Shown here: positions 24,505 to 32,825 of the stretch, piece by piece | Position numbering within the stretch: position 1 is the stretch's first letter | Layout of the letters: each line of letters begins with the position of its first letter | Assembly (NCBI GenBank): GCA_024763055.1 | Contig: JANTGH010000008.1 | Location: 1 to 50,629, forward strand | DNA length: 50,629 nucleotides | From: Desulfobulbaceae bacterium | GTDB lineage: Bacteria; Desulfobacterota; Desulfobulbia; Desulfobulbales; Desulfobulbaceae | Direction: 5' to 3' | Notes under the pieces: generated by a model | The model's database searches: none | Told to the model about the DNA's origin: nothing | What the model saw: only the letters and a program-made list of their open reading frames with translations | Made by a program: the position numbers and the translations under genes

Positions 24505-24556
24505 CTGATAGTAGTATTCATGTCAAAAATATACTATTCCACTTATAGAGAACTCT

Positions 24557-25513
24557 ATGGTCACTCTGGAGCGCCCTGATCCAGAGCAAGGCGGGCGAAA
24601 GAAAAAGAACTCTTTGCTCCCGATAGCTTTGATCAGCATTGTTTTATGTGGAGTCCTCACCGGTGCATGGCTGTTCTTCTCTCCATACGCGCTTTTTAAC
24701 AAAAAGCAGCTCAAACCTGCAAAACCTCCGGCAAACCAGACTTCTTCCTCCATCCAGGAACCAGCCTCCACGCCTGCACAGTTACCATCCTCACTACCTT
24801 CACTGCAATCCGACACACAGCCACCCTCGATAAAAGAGCAGTCAGCTCCGGCAACAGAAGTCCCGGTAACGGATCAACACGAAGGAAAACAAAAACAGTG
24901 CGGGCACCTTGCCGCCGGGCTTCGCACCTTTTTCACCCACCTTGACCGGCAGGAGTACATTCAGGATTTCCACTTAGGCGTTCCGGCCCAAGAGTATTTT
25001 CTCGGCCTGGCAACCAAGGTCCTCAATAATCCTCCGGTTGTTTCACGGGAATCGGATGATCTCTATACCATCTTAACAAACATGGCCCATTTTTTTCGCG
25101 TTATTGGCGGGAAAAACATCATGATAATAAAAACTATTCTGGATCGTGAACGGGATACCATTGAAGATGTGGCTGCAGAACTGTTTCAATGGACAACTGA
25201 AGCGCAATGCAACAAAGAAGACTTTTCTTTCCATGCGCCGCTGGATAAGATGTATGAATACGCAGGTTTTTTTCTCAGCAGCATGGGCGGGCGTTCGTAC
25301 CTGTTTCGCAGAGATTCCCGCTCACGGCTACTGGTCAACTATTATGCCATCCTCCTTGTTGACCGGGCAAACAGGGAACATATCAACCGGCACGGAATTA
25401 ACCTCAAGCCGTTGCTCGCAACCACTATCAAGGAAGTCGAAAACACCAACCAGTTGATATACAAAGAAAAATATCTCGATACCTTATATACCCTGGAAGA
25501 AAAATATCAATAG
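24557..25513 (+). CDS. Membrane-anchored protein of unknown function
   Basis: I do not recognise a family for this 318-residue protein. It has a short basic cytoplasmic head (Lys/Arg at 14-17), one hydrophobic segment at about 20-42 acting as a signal anchor, a Pro/Ser/Gln-rich linker at about 50-110, and a globular alpha-helical domain with two cysteines from about 113 to the end. That places the C-terminal domain outside the inner membrane. The layout recalls periplasmic scaffold or binding proteins, but nothing indicates a reaction. It is a single gene, divergent from ppaC and convergent with the Bax inhibitor-1 gene. Confidence 0.75.
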   Translation: MVTLERPDPEQGGRKKKNSLLPIALISIVLCGVLTGAWLFFSPYALFNKKQLKPAKPPANQTSSSIQEPASTPAQLPSSLPSLQSDTQPPSIKEQSAPATEVPVTDQHEGKQKQCGHLAAGLRTFFTHLDRQEYIQDFHLGVPAQEYFLGLATKVLNNPPVVSRESDDLYTILTNMAHFFRVIGGKNIMIIKTILDRERDTIEDVAAELFQWTTEAQCNKEDFSFHAPLDKMYEYAGFFLSSMGGRSYLFRRDSRSRLLVNYYAILLVDRANREHINRHGINLKPLLATTIKEVENTNQLIYKEKYLDTLYTLEEKYQ

Positions 25514-25527
25514 AAAAGGCAACGCTC

Positions 25528-25577
25528 AAAAAAACAGGGTTTCCTGCTCAGTGAACCAAATCCGAATCAGGAAACCC
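25528..25577 (-). terminator. Intrinsic terminator after the Bax inhibitor-1 family gene
   Basis: GGGTTTCCTG (25537-25546) and CAGGAAACCC (25568-25577) form a perfect 10-bp stem with a 21-nt loop. On the minus strand seven T follow it (the A-run 25528-25534). It lies 21 nt past the stop at 25599. It may also limit read-through from the convergent gene. Confidence 0.75.
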
Positions 25578-25598
25578 GTTATGAAACTTTACAGTGGC

Positions 25599-26315
25599 TC
25601 AATCGCGACTACCACCGAAAAAACGAAGAAGCATCAAAAAAAGGTTTATAAAATCAAGATAAAGGGCCAGAGCACCAATGATTGCACCTTTGCGGATGGC
25701 GCCCTCGCCCTGCTCCATAATTCCCTGTTCCCCCATGGTCTTTATTTTTTGAACGTCCCAGGCTGTCAGGCCGACAAAAACCAGCACGCCTATCACTGAA
25801 ATAGTCCAGTACAGGCTGGAACTTTTCAGAAAAATATTTACGACTGAAGCCAGGATGATGCCGATCAGGCCCATAAACAAAAAGGATCCCATTCCCGACA
25901 AATCCCGCTTTGTCACCATGCCGTAAACAGCCATGGCCCCAAACATTCCGGCAGTAATAAGAAATGTGCCGCCAATGGAAGCCCGTGTGTAGGCCAGGAA
26001 AATCGTAGACAGGGTCAGACCGTTTAGGATGGAATAGCCGAGAAACAGGCCGGTCGCGGTCCCAGCTTGTATTTTTTCAATGCGGGCGGAAAGGTAAAAA
26101 ACCAGTCCCAGCTCAACCAACAACAAGACCATAAAAAGAGGACTTGCGGCAATGGTCAGGGCAAAACCGGTGCTGGCGGTAAAAAAGGCGATGATTCCGG
26201 TCAGCCCGAGGCCCGCGGCCATCCAGTTGAAAACCTTGGCTAAAAAAACCGTTGAAGCTTCCTGGCGGGCCTGGGCAGCAGTCATTGAAGTAGTTTGATA
26301 GTGTTGTGCTTCCAT
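25599..26315 (-). CDS. Bax inhibitor-1 (YccA/YbhL) family membrane protein
   Basis: 238 residues with seven hydrophobic segments from about residue 25 to the end, the BI-1/TMBIM layout. The end of the protein has the acidic pattern typical of the family, in VGLTAWDVQKIKTMGEQG and LYLDFINLFLMLLRFFG, where the Asp residues of helices 6-7 sit. Related proteins are pH-sensitive Ca2+ leak channels or, as YccA, modulators of FtsH. The ATG at 26315 has AAGGAG 9 nt upstream; the longer open frame is not used. A hairpin-rich leader and a clear terminator frame it as a single-gene unit. Confidence 0.88.
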   Translation of the reverse strand: MEAQHYQTTSMTAAQARQEASTVFLAKVFNWMAAGLGLTGIIAFFTASTGFALTIAASPLFMVLLLVELGLVFYLSARIEKIQAGTATGLFLGYSILNGLTLSTIFLAYTRASIGGTFLITAGMFGAMAVYGMVTKRDLSGMGSFLFMGLIGIILASVVNIFLKSSSLYWTISVIGVLVFVGLTAWDVQKIKTMGEQGIMEQGEGAIRKGAIIGALALYLDFINLFLMLLRFFGGSRD

Positions 26316-26345
26316 AAAAAAATTCTCCTTGAAAAATATACATCG

Positions 26346-26392
26346 TCGGACAAAGGAGTCCGATCTTATTCCAAAAACAGGCAGTCGCCTGT
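26346..26392. promoter_or_regulatory. Two small hairpins in the leader of the Bax inhibitor-1 family gene
   Basis: TCGGAC/GTCCGA (26346-26351 and 26358-26363) and ACAGGC/GCCTGT (26377-26382 and 26387-26392) are perfect 6-bp inverted repeats 30-80 nt upstream of the ATG, between it and the candidate promoter. They could affect mRNA stability or translation. I recognise no riboswitch. Confidence 0.3.
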
Positions 26393-26440
26393 ATACTCCC
26401 AACTCCAACTCCTGTGGCAAACGGGTGAGGAGTGTCTTAT

Positions 26441-26468
26441 ATTGTAACCAATCTTTTACAGAAGGCAA
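26441..26468 (-). promoter_or_regulatory. Candidate promoter of the Bax inhibitor-1 family gene
   Basis: On the minus strand TTGCCT (26463-26468) and TACAAT (26441-26446) are 16 nt apart. On the opposite strand TATATT at 26438-26443 overlaps the same -10 and could serve cooC, so the two divergent genes may share a promoter region. Confidence 0.35.
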
Positions 26469-26485
26469 CCCAAACAGGTCAAAAC

Positions 26486-27247
26486 ATGAAAATAGCAATC
26501 AGTGGTAAAGGCGGTGTCGGCAAAACAACAATCATGGCTATGCTGGCCGGTGAATGCAGGAAACAGGGGCGGGAAGTGCTCGTTATTGATGCCGACCCAA
26601 GCCCGCACATGGCCGAGACCCTGGGATTTAAGGACGCAACAAAGATTAAACCCATTGCCGACATGACCAAACTGTTAGCTGAGCGGGCCGGTAAAACGGA
26701 AGGATCACCGTTCTATAACCTCAATCCTGATGTCAATGACCTGCTCAAGGACTTCATGATTGAGCATGACGGCCTGCGGCTTATGGTGCTGGGCGCTATT
26801 CAGGTGGCTGAGGGGGGATGTGCCTGTCCGGAGAATCATGTCCTGAAAAAAATGCTGAACAAAATGCTGCTTGCCCCCAATGAGGTCGTGCTCCTGGACA
26901 TGGAGGCCGGGGTTGAGCATCTTGGCCGTGGCACCGTGGCCGGAGTAGACCAGTTGCTGATTGTTGTTATCCCCTCACGTTCCAGTATCCGCACAGCCCT
27001 GAAAATAAAAAAAATGGCCAAGGACGTCCGGATCCCAAAGATTTCATTTATCGCAAACCTGGTCCGGGATGGAGAAGACAGAGACTTTCTCATCAAGGCC
27101 CTGGGGGAGGTACCGATTGCCTTTTTCCCTGATTCGGAGGAAATACGAAAGGCCGAGCGCGAGGAAACAGCCATTACCGAAATAGAGGGTGACCTGGAAG
27201 GAGCACCGCAACAAATTCTGCACAAAATATTTCAGGACGAAAAGTGA
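26486..27247 (+). CDS. cooC: CooC-type nickel-insertion ATPase (CODH maturation)
   Basis: 253 residues of the MinD/Mrp/NifH-like P-loop class. The deviant Walker A is GKGGVGKTT (7-15), with IDADPSPHMAETLG (35-47) as switch region and LLDMEAGVEHLGRGT (136-150) as Walker B. A CxC motif at Cys112/Cys114 (GGCACPENH) is the nickel-binding site known in CooC. The family inserts nickel into the C-cluster of carbon monoxide dehydrogenase, or the A-cluster of acetyl-CoA synthase as AcsF. No CODH gene is adjacent, so the target lies elsewhere. The ATG at 26486 is chosen because the P-loop starts there; CAGG lies 7 nt upstream. Confidence 0.87.
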   Translation: MKIAISGKGGVGKTTIMAMLAGECRKQGREVLVIDADPSPHMAETLGFKDATKIKPIADMTKLLAERAGKTEGSPFYNLNPDVNDLLKDFMIEHDGLRLMVLGAIQVAEGGCACPENHVLKKMLNKMLLAPNEVVLLDMEAGVEHLGRGTVAGVDQLLIVVIPSRSSIRTALKIKKMAKDVRIPKISFIANLVRDGEDRDFLIKALGEVPIAFFPDSEEIRKAEREETAITEIEGDLEGAPQQILHKIFQDEK

Positions 27248-27314
27248 CCGGAGACCACCAGGTACGCTTACAAATAATACCTAACCCGGATAAACCGGAA
27301 AAGAGAAACTGTGA

Positions 27315-27377
27315 ACCACGGATAGACACGGATGCACACTGATGGTAACTCAGTGTGCATCCGTGTCTATCCGTGGT
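27315..27377. repeat. Perfect 28-bp inverted repeat with 7-nt loop
   Basis: Bases 27315-27342 are the exact reverse complement of 27350-27377; the loop is TGGTAAC. The arm itself contains two CACGGAT direct repeats. It lies in the 198-nt space between the convergent cooC and WbaP-like genes. Similar CACGGAT-rich intergenic repeats are, to my recollection, scattered in many bacterial genomes. It may stop transcription from both sides, or be a REP-like element; no long T-run follows. Confidence 0.85.
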
Positions 27378-27445
27378 GAATAAAAAGAGATTCTCAATGT
27401 TCTTCCACAAAAAACACGAAAATAATAATTGAGACACAAAATACT

Positions 27446-28867
27446 TCAATATGCGCCCTTGCCACTGAACATACAAGCAATGGTCTTGGCTATTATTTTC
27501 AAATCCGTGCGCAGGGAATAGTTAAGGACATACCAGTCGTCCAAGTCGACCCGCTCCTGATAATCCTCCATATCATTGCGTTTCATCACCTGCCAGGGAC
27601 CGGTGATGCCGGGTTTCATGGACACGTACCGTCCCGCGCTCTTATCGCCGTTTCCCTTGTAATACCGTTCCAATTCACGACCAACAATGGGTCGGGCGCC
27701 AACCACACTCATCTCACCCTTCAGGACATTAATAAACTGCGGCAGCTCATCAAGGCTGTATCTTCGCAGAAAACGACCAACCCGGGTTATGCGCGGATCA
27801 TTCTTTAATTTATAATTCTTCTTCCACTCTGCCGTGAGATCGGAATTTTCCTCAAGCAATCTCTCAAGCTGCCGATCGGCATCAACTACCATGGTCCTGA
27901 ATTTCAGGCAGCCGAACTCTCGGCCTGTAGTCATGATTCTCTTGTGGCGATAGACAACCGGTCCTCGGCTGTCGAGCTTGATAGCCAGGGCGATGAGCAG
28001 TAGAAGGGGACTGCCGAAGATAAGGACAAGAGAGGAAAAGATAACATCAAAGGTCCGCTTCCAATCAGAGACCGGATTAAAGCTTAACACCAGCATATCG
28101 CCAAGGGACTGGATTTCTGCATGATGGAGGCCAAAGATATAAAGATCCGGCACCAGAAATATCTGCGCCCCAAGATCGCGGCATTCTTTTAAAATTCGAA
28201 AAATCTTCCGTTCCGCCCGCATGGGCAGGGCGACATAAACATAATCGATATCGTTGCTTTCCAGGTATTCGTGCACATCAGCAATTTTTCCAAGAAGTGG
28301 CTTCTCAATTTTGTCCAGTTCCTGCCGTGATTCCAGCTTGTCATCAAAAAAGCCAACGACTTCAATCCCGGCCCAGGGAATCTGCTCCAGGTAAGCCGCC
28401 ATACGGGTCCCAAGATCGCCAGCCCCGACAATGACGGCGTGGCGGATATTTTTCCCCTGGCGACGAAAATGCCGTAGCAGGTTTCTCACAGCCAAATGAC
28501 AACAAAAGATCAGCAGTGGCGTTGTCAATGACCAGAACATGAAGACCGCTCTGGAATAGGCCCATGATATCTTGAAAACAAAGAAATAGCAGAGCAGAAT
28601 ACCGATTACGGTGGCCCAGGCCTTAAGGATAACGATGAGTTCCCGATAATATTTCCACCCTCTCCATGACCTGTACAGTTGAAATGAATCAAAACTTAAG
28701 AAACAGAGAATAAAGGTGATAATTTCCAGGTCCGTATAATAGGGGTTCCATTCAATCCCATAAAGTAGAACCAGAACAGCGAGGTACAGGGTAACAACTC
28801 CACAGTCTATCAAATGGAGTATCTTATAAATAAGAGAACTTCGTTCCCGTAAATTCCAACTCAACAT
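27446..28867 (-). CDS. Polyprenyl glycosylphosphotransferase (WbaP/WcaJ family)
   Basis: 473 residues. Four to five N-terminal membrane segments (about 12-130) are followed by a Rossmann-like cytoplasmic domain with [12 protein letters not shown] (145-156), one more hydrophobic segment (about 275-297), and the catalytic phosphoglycosyltransferase domain. That domain has KFRTM (322-326) with the following Asp residues and [18 protein letters not shown] (368-385). Such enzymes transfer hexose-1-phosphate from UDP-sugar to undecaprenyl phosphate, the first step in capsule or O-antigen units. It is the last gene of the minus-strand glycan locus. Glucose and galactose specificity cannot be told apart here. 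Confidence 0.92.
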   Translation of the reverse strand: MLSWNLRERSSLIYKILHLIDCGVVTLYLAVLVLLYGIEWNPYYTDLEIITFILCFLSFDSFQLYRSWRGWKYYRELIVILKAWATVIGILLCYFFVFKISWAYSRAVFMFWSLTTPLLIFCCHLAVRNLLRHFRRQGKNIRHAVIVGAGDLGTRMAAYLEQIPWAGIEVVGFFDDKLESRQELDKIEKPLLGKIADVHEYLESNDIDYVYVALPMRAERKIFRILKECRDLGAQIFLVPDLYIFGLHHAEIQSLGDMLVLSFNPVSDWKRTFDVIFSSLVLIFGSPLLLLIALAIKLDSRGPVVYRHKRIMTTGREFGCLKFRTMVVDADRQLERLLEENSDLTAEWKKNYKLKNDPRITRVGRFLRRYSLDELPQFINVLKGEMSVVGARPIVGRELERYYKGNGDKSAGRYVSMKPGITGPWQVMKRNDMEDYQERVDLDDWYVLNYSLRTDLKIIAKTIACMFSGKGAY

Positions 28868-28886
28868 AGATGATCAACCGTCAATA

Positions 28887-29819
28887 TCATGTTTGCTTCC
28901 TTTTCCTTTTTTCCCACCATGCCGGATTCATACTCAGAAAGGGTAGAGCACTTTCCGGCAACAGGGTATGATAATACCCAAGCTTATAACCGGCAAGCTT
29001 CATCAGGTTTCGAACAAAAAAAGAGGGCAACAGAGAATATTGTTTTTCCGAAAACAGACAATTGAGCTCGGAGCGAACATAGCTTCTGCCCGCCCCTCCT
29101 GCGGAACCGAATTCTTCAATAATCCAGTGCTGCCGACGATGAAAGGCGCCGACATCAAAATACCGCTGAAGTTCTTGATATACAGAATAATTGTGAGAGT
29201 GAAAAACCTTAGCCTCAGAAACATAGGCAATTTTATAGCCTCGCTGCAAAAGACGGCCAACGGCACAGGCATCTTCCGCAAAAAGATGATTATGACCAAA
29301 GTACCCCACGTCCGCAAGGGCTGTTTTTCTATAGGCGGCACAGGAATTTGAAACAAAGATGGTTTTCAAACCCAGGCTGTCTTTGTCCTCCAAACAACGG
29401 ACACATGAATTTTCGTCATAATTAAAGATTCTAAGATGCCTGGCAAACAGAGAAGCTCCGGGATAGGGCAGCTGGCGACCATAGGTCACGGCAATATCCT
29501 GTTGTTGTTTCAGGGGTGCTATCAGATGACTGATGCAGTGTTTGTCGGCGGGAACAGCATCCTGAGTTAAAAAAACAATACATTCACCCGTTGCCATCTC
29601 CGCCGCCATGGTCCGGGTCGTGCCGTGATCAAACTCGGCTGCGGAAATTTTTATAACCCGGGCCCCATATTTCCGGGCAATTTCTCTGGTCGCGTCCGTT
29701 GAAGAGGAATCAACAACAAGAATATCAAACTCGGAGGCGCAGGTTTGCTTTTGGAGTTTCTGCAGCAGCTCGGCCAGAAGCTCCTCGCCGTTACGCGTTG
29801 GTATGATAACGGAAATCAT
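28887..29819 (-). CDS. Glycosyltransferase family 2, rhamnosyltransferase-like
   Basis: 310 residues. The GT-A fold is shown by ISVIIPTRNGEELLAELL, LVVDSSSTDAT (35-45) and the EFDHGTTR segment (62-69), which is characteristic of the rhamnosyltransferase group. LTQDAVPAD carries the metal-binding Asp. HLFAEDACAVGRLL is the acceptor-side catalytic region. Soluble or membrane-peripheral, it should extend the lipid-linked glycan started by the WbaP-like enzyme next to it. It overlaps the upstream GT2 gene by 4 nt. Rhamnose as donor is inferred from the motif only. Confidence 0.88.
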   Translation of the reverse strand: MISVIIPTRNGEELLAELLQKLQKQTCASEFDILVVDSSSTDATREIARKYGARVIKISAAEFDHGTTRTMAAEMATGECIVFLTQDAVPADKHCISHLIAPLKQQQDIAVTYGRQLPYPGASLFARHLRIFNYDENSCVRCLEDKDSLGLKTIFVSNSCAAYRKTALADVGYFGHNHLFAEDACAVGRLLQRGYKIAYVSEAKVFHSHNYSVYQELQRYFDVGAFHRRQHWIIEEFGSAGGAGRSYVRSELNCLFSEKQYSLLPSFFVRNLMKLAGYKLGYYHTLLPESALPFLSMNPAWWEKRKRKQT

Positions 29820-30781
29820 ACGCTTCCCCTCTCTGAGGAAGAAGGTGTTGATTTCCTGGCGTTTTTCTTTTTTTCCCTGGCCGTTTGAGTAAAAAGCACA
29901 GCCTTATCCAGTTGAAAGCAGAAAAGGCTTAACCTGTGGAAAGGTGAGAAAGCAAAAACAGTAGAACAGACTGTATCCAACGCCCCAAGTACAATAGCTG
30001 GAAATTTACTCAACAGATTCACAGTGGAGGCAATCCTGGTCCGATGAAAAATTTCCGAGTGAATTTCCTGCAACATTGTGAAATTACGTATAGAGTTACG
30101 CATGCGGAGAAAAGACTCTTCCTTTTCAACCAGACCGAGATGAGAACAGGTATTTTCTATGTGGCGAATTCCAAAAGTCTGGTCAAGCCGTATCCCCCAC
30201 TCAATATCCTCATATCCATAACCTGAAAACCGTTCATCGAGGACAATACGATTTAAAATAAAACGTTTTATCAGTACATTGGCCGAAAAAAAATATCGCC
30301 AGGCGGTCCGTTGACGTTCCCCGGCCGGTACCCATTCCGTTCGACGCCCTTTATAAAAATAAAAGTTATACTTTTGTTCGGTCAACAGTCGTTTCTGGTA
30401 ACTGATGCCGCCACAAACCAACTGTTCTTTTCCTTCAATACAACCTAAATAGGTTTCAAGAAAATCCGGATTGTCCGGCAGGACGTCTGCGTCCAAAAAA
30501 AGAAGGTAACGTCCGGTTGCTCTTGTTAGAAGATCATTGCGGATAGCAGCACGTCCGATATTTCGATCCAGTTCATAATAGGAGATACACTCTGCCCTCT
30601 GGACATGGATCCGGTTCAGGTCACGGTATTGTTCCTCGGAATAATCATCAGCAATAATAATTTCAACGTGTTCCTCAACTGCCAAGGAATATATTTCGGT
30701 GATCAATGCCTTGATCAGCAGGCCGATATCCCAATTTCTGACCGGGATTATAATAGATAATATCTTTTGGGCCGATGTCAT
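29816..30781 (-). CDS. Glycosyltransferase family 2 with galactosyltransferase-type C-terminal motif
   Basis: 321 residues. LSIIIPVRNWD starts the GT-A fold, IIADDYSEEQY binds nucleotide, and FLDADVLPDN carries the DxD metal site. FSGYGYEDIEWGIRL near 195-209 is the Glyco_transf_7C segment also seen in the last gene of the LPS block, so the two may be related. A basic, Lys-rich tail ends the protein. It lies 9 nt after the next GT2 gene and overlaps the one below by 4 nt. Substrates are unknown. Confidence 0.87.
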   Translation of the reverse strand: MTSAQKILSIIIPVRNWDIGLLIKALITEIYSLAVEEHVEIIIADDYSEEQYRDLNRIHVQRAECISYYELDRNIGRAAIRNDLLTRATGRYLLFLDADVLPDNPDFLETYLGCIEGKEQLVCGGISYQKRLLTEQKYNFYFYKGRRTEWVPAGERQRTAWRYFFSANVLIKRFILNRIVLDERFSGYGYEDIEWGIRLDQTFGIRHIENTCSHLGLVEKEESFLRMRNSIRNFTMLQEIHSEIFHRTRIASTVNLLSKFPAIVLGALDTVCSTVFAFSPFHRLSLFCFQLDKAVLFTQTAREKKKNARKSTPSSSERGSV

Positions 30782-30789
30782 ATAGCGGA

Positions 30790-31707
30790 CTATTCTGTTC
30801 TGACCTTTTTTACCGCAGCAAGATGTTTACGATAAAACTCAATCAATCCATTCAGGCCAAGTGATTGCAGAAGAAAACGAACATAACGCCGAGCAATAAG
30901 ATACCGAAGGTAGATGTCACCGGCGTAAAACGACCGGGGAAGATGCTGCCGGCGTGCTCTATGGGTTTCACGCAGAGCTTGTTGCCAACGTTGTTCGGAA
31001 ATTCCATCGTGCTGCATATTTGTCAAGACTGCCGAGGTACGGGCAAAAACAACATCGTTGACGAAAAATCGAAGCAGCAACTCATAATCCATAGCCAGAC
31101 GATACTCCGGATGAAATCCTCCAAAGCGGTGGTAAACACAGCTCTTTACAAAGCAAGAAGGGTGGGCCACACTCATATCTTTTGACAGTAGTTCCGGTAC
31201 GCTGTCGGTGCAATATGCCTTTTCCCGGCCATGTCTGAACTGCAATTTTCCGCAAAGCACCTCGGCATCCGAATTTTCAGAAAACCCCGATCGCACCGAC
31301 TGCAGGGCATTGCGTTCATACCAATCCCCGGCATTCAATAACCCGATGATTGTACCCCGACATAAGGAAATCCCCTTATTAAACGCGTCGCTGATGCCCG
31401 CATCCGGTTCGCTTACCCAATATTCCAGCTGAGAATCAAATTCAAGAAGGAGATCAATGGATTGATCTATTGAACCTCCATCAATAATGATGTACTCCAC
31501 TTCATCAGAAGGCCACCTGAAAACAGACTCCATGGTCTTCTGTAATTGATCGCCACAGTTGAGGGTGACAGTGACAACGCTGAGCAACGGTCTTCGTCCA
31601 TTGTCGGCTGCATCCCGCCGGTGAAGTCGCTGCCCTCCCTGCCCCTTTCTGCCGGAGACCTCAGGCAAAATAGGCACAGGAGTTATGGGAGGATATTTTA
31701 TAGACAC
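30790..31707 (-). CDS. Glycosyltransferase family 2 (WcaA/WcaE-like)
   Basis: 305 residues with a Pro/Arg-rich lead of about 40 residues before the GT-A core. The core shows LSVVTVTLNCGDQLQ, IIIDGGSIDQSID, EPDAGISDAFNKGI, LLNAGDWY at the metal site, and AHPSCFVKS, as in colanic-acid type WcaE enzymes. Its start overlaps the upstream GT4 gene by 10 nt. A later start near residue 40 would also leave a full catalytic domain. Role: a cytoplasmic sugar addition in the same glycan unit; specificity unknown. Confidence 0.85.
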   Translation of the reverse strand: MSIKYPPITPVPILPEVSGRKGQGGQRLHRRDAADNGRRPLLSVVTVTLNCGDQLQKTMESVFRWPSDEVEYIIIDGGSIDQSIDLLLEFDSQLEYWVSEPDAGISDAFNKGISLCRGTIIGLLNAGDWYERNALQSVRSGFSENSDAEVLCGKLQFRHGREKAYCTDSVPELLSKDMSVAHPSCFVKSCVYHRFGGFHPEYRLAMDYELLLRFFVNDVVFARTSAVLTNMQHDGISEQRWQQALRETHRARRQHLPRSFYAGDIYLRYLIARRYVRFLLQSLGLNGLIEFYRKHLAAVKKVRTE

Positions 31708-32798
31708 TGTTTATAAACCTTGATTGTTTCTTCTGCGCAGCGATCCCAGGAAAATTGAGCAACCCGCTGTCTGCCGGACCTGACAAGCCGTTGTCTGGTT
31801 GAAGCGGAATGAACAGTTGTTTCCATACATGCCGTTAATTCATCGACGGATAACGGATTAAAAAACAATGCCGCCTGTCCCGCAACCTCAGGCATGGAGC
31901 TGGTGTTGCTGCAAAGAACCGGACAATCACAGGCCATGGCCTCAAGGATCGGCAGACCAAATCCCTCATACAGGGAAGGATAGATCAAAGCTGCCGCATG
32001 TTGATACAGATTGACCAGTACCTTGTCATCACCGGTCATCTGTACCAGTCGTTCCGGCGCAAGGCCAAGTTCTATCACCTGGCGCAACTCCTCACTCGTA
32101 AAGGGACCACCACCAAAACAAAGCAATCGAAATTCCTTAGATAATTGATTCGACTGCGCAAAAGCCCTGAGCAGCCCTGTAAAATTTTTTACTCGACCTC
32201 GTTCACCGACATAGAGCAAATATGGCTCCTTCAGCAAAGGATCCGTTGCATGAGACCCATGCAAATCAAGGGAACAGCCCAAATGGATAACCGTGGTTTT
32301 TTCTATGGAAATCCCGGTAAGCTCAATAACATCCTGCCGCGTATGCTCGGAAATGCAGATGACCTGATCGGCACGGTTTATGGAGCGAAGTTTCGCCGCC
32401 GCTATCCCAGCCTCACCTGCCGGCATCCAGTCTGCAAATCGCTCATGAATCATATCAAAAACAGTTATCACATAGGGTATTGTCGGCGGCAAATTTATCC
32501 TGGATAGATAATAGGTACCATGAATAATATCCGGAGACTCACGGCGGATCAGCAGGGAACTGAGGACATTGTTGATGATTTGCCGAAGTAAATGGGTTCT
32601 GGCGATCATTGGCATATATCTTCCGGTTACTTGAAAATCAGCAGTTTCCCGTAACAGATTGGATATATGCAGAGGAGCAAGAATGAGCGAAGAACAATCG
32701 TCCCGCTGCTGCAACCGGGCAGCCAACTCATAAAAATACCGACTGATGCCGCCCCTGGACTGCAGGGAAAAGACGGAATGATCAAAAACAATACGCAC
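31698..32798 (-). CDS. Glycosyltransferase family 4
   Basis: 366 residues, GT-B fold. RGGISRYFYELAARL is the N-terminal loop, ISEHTRQDVIELTGI and LLYVGERGRVKNFTGLL mark the donor domain, and YEGFGLPILEAMACDCPVL is the complete E-x7-E motif. The product should be soluble with peripheral membrane contact. The start is GTG. It shares with the neighbouring GT4 the TSSMPEVAG/TSSLPEVVG ending of the donor site, which suggests duplication and divergence of mannosyltransferase-like enzymes. Sugar specificity is not known. Confidence 0.9.
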   Translation of the reverse strand: MRIVFDHSVFSLQSRGGISRYFYELAARLQQRDDCSSLILAPLHISNLLRETADFQVTGRYMPMIARTHLLRQIINNVLSSLLIRRESPDIIHGTYYLSRINLPPTIPYVITVFDMIHERFADWMPAGEAGIAAAKLRSINRADQVICISEHTRQDVIELTGISIEKTTVIHLGCSLDLHGSHATDPLLKEPYLLYVGERGRVKNFTGLLRAFAQSNQLSKEFRLLCFGGGPFTSEELRQVIELGLAPERLVQMTGDDKVLVNLYQHAAALIYPSLYEGFGLPILEAMACDCPVLCSNTSSMPEVAGQAALFFNPLSVDELTACMETTVHSASTRQRLVRSGRQRVAQFSWDRCAEETIKVYKQCL

Positions 32799-32825
32799 AA
32801 TGATTCCAGCTTCAAGTCATCGGTT

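Noticed and set aside
22949-27377. CRISPR array
   Set aside because: The repeats are inverted and unevenly spaced; there are no regular direct repeats with spacers and no cas genes.
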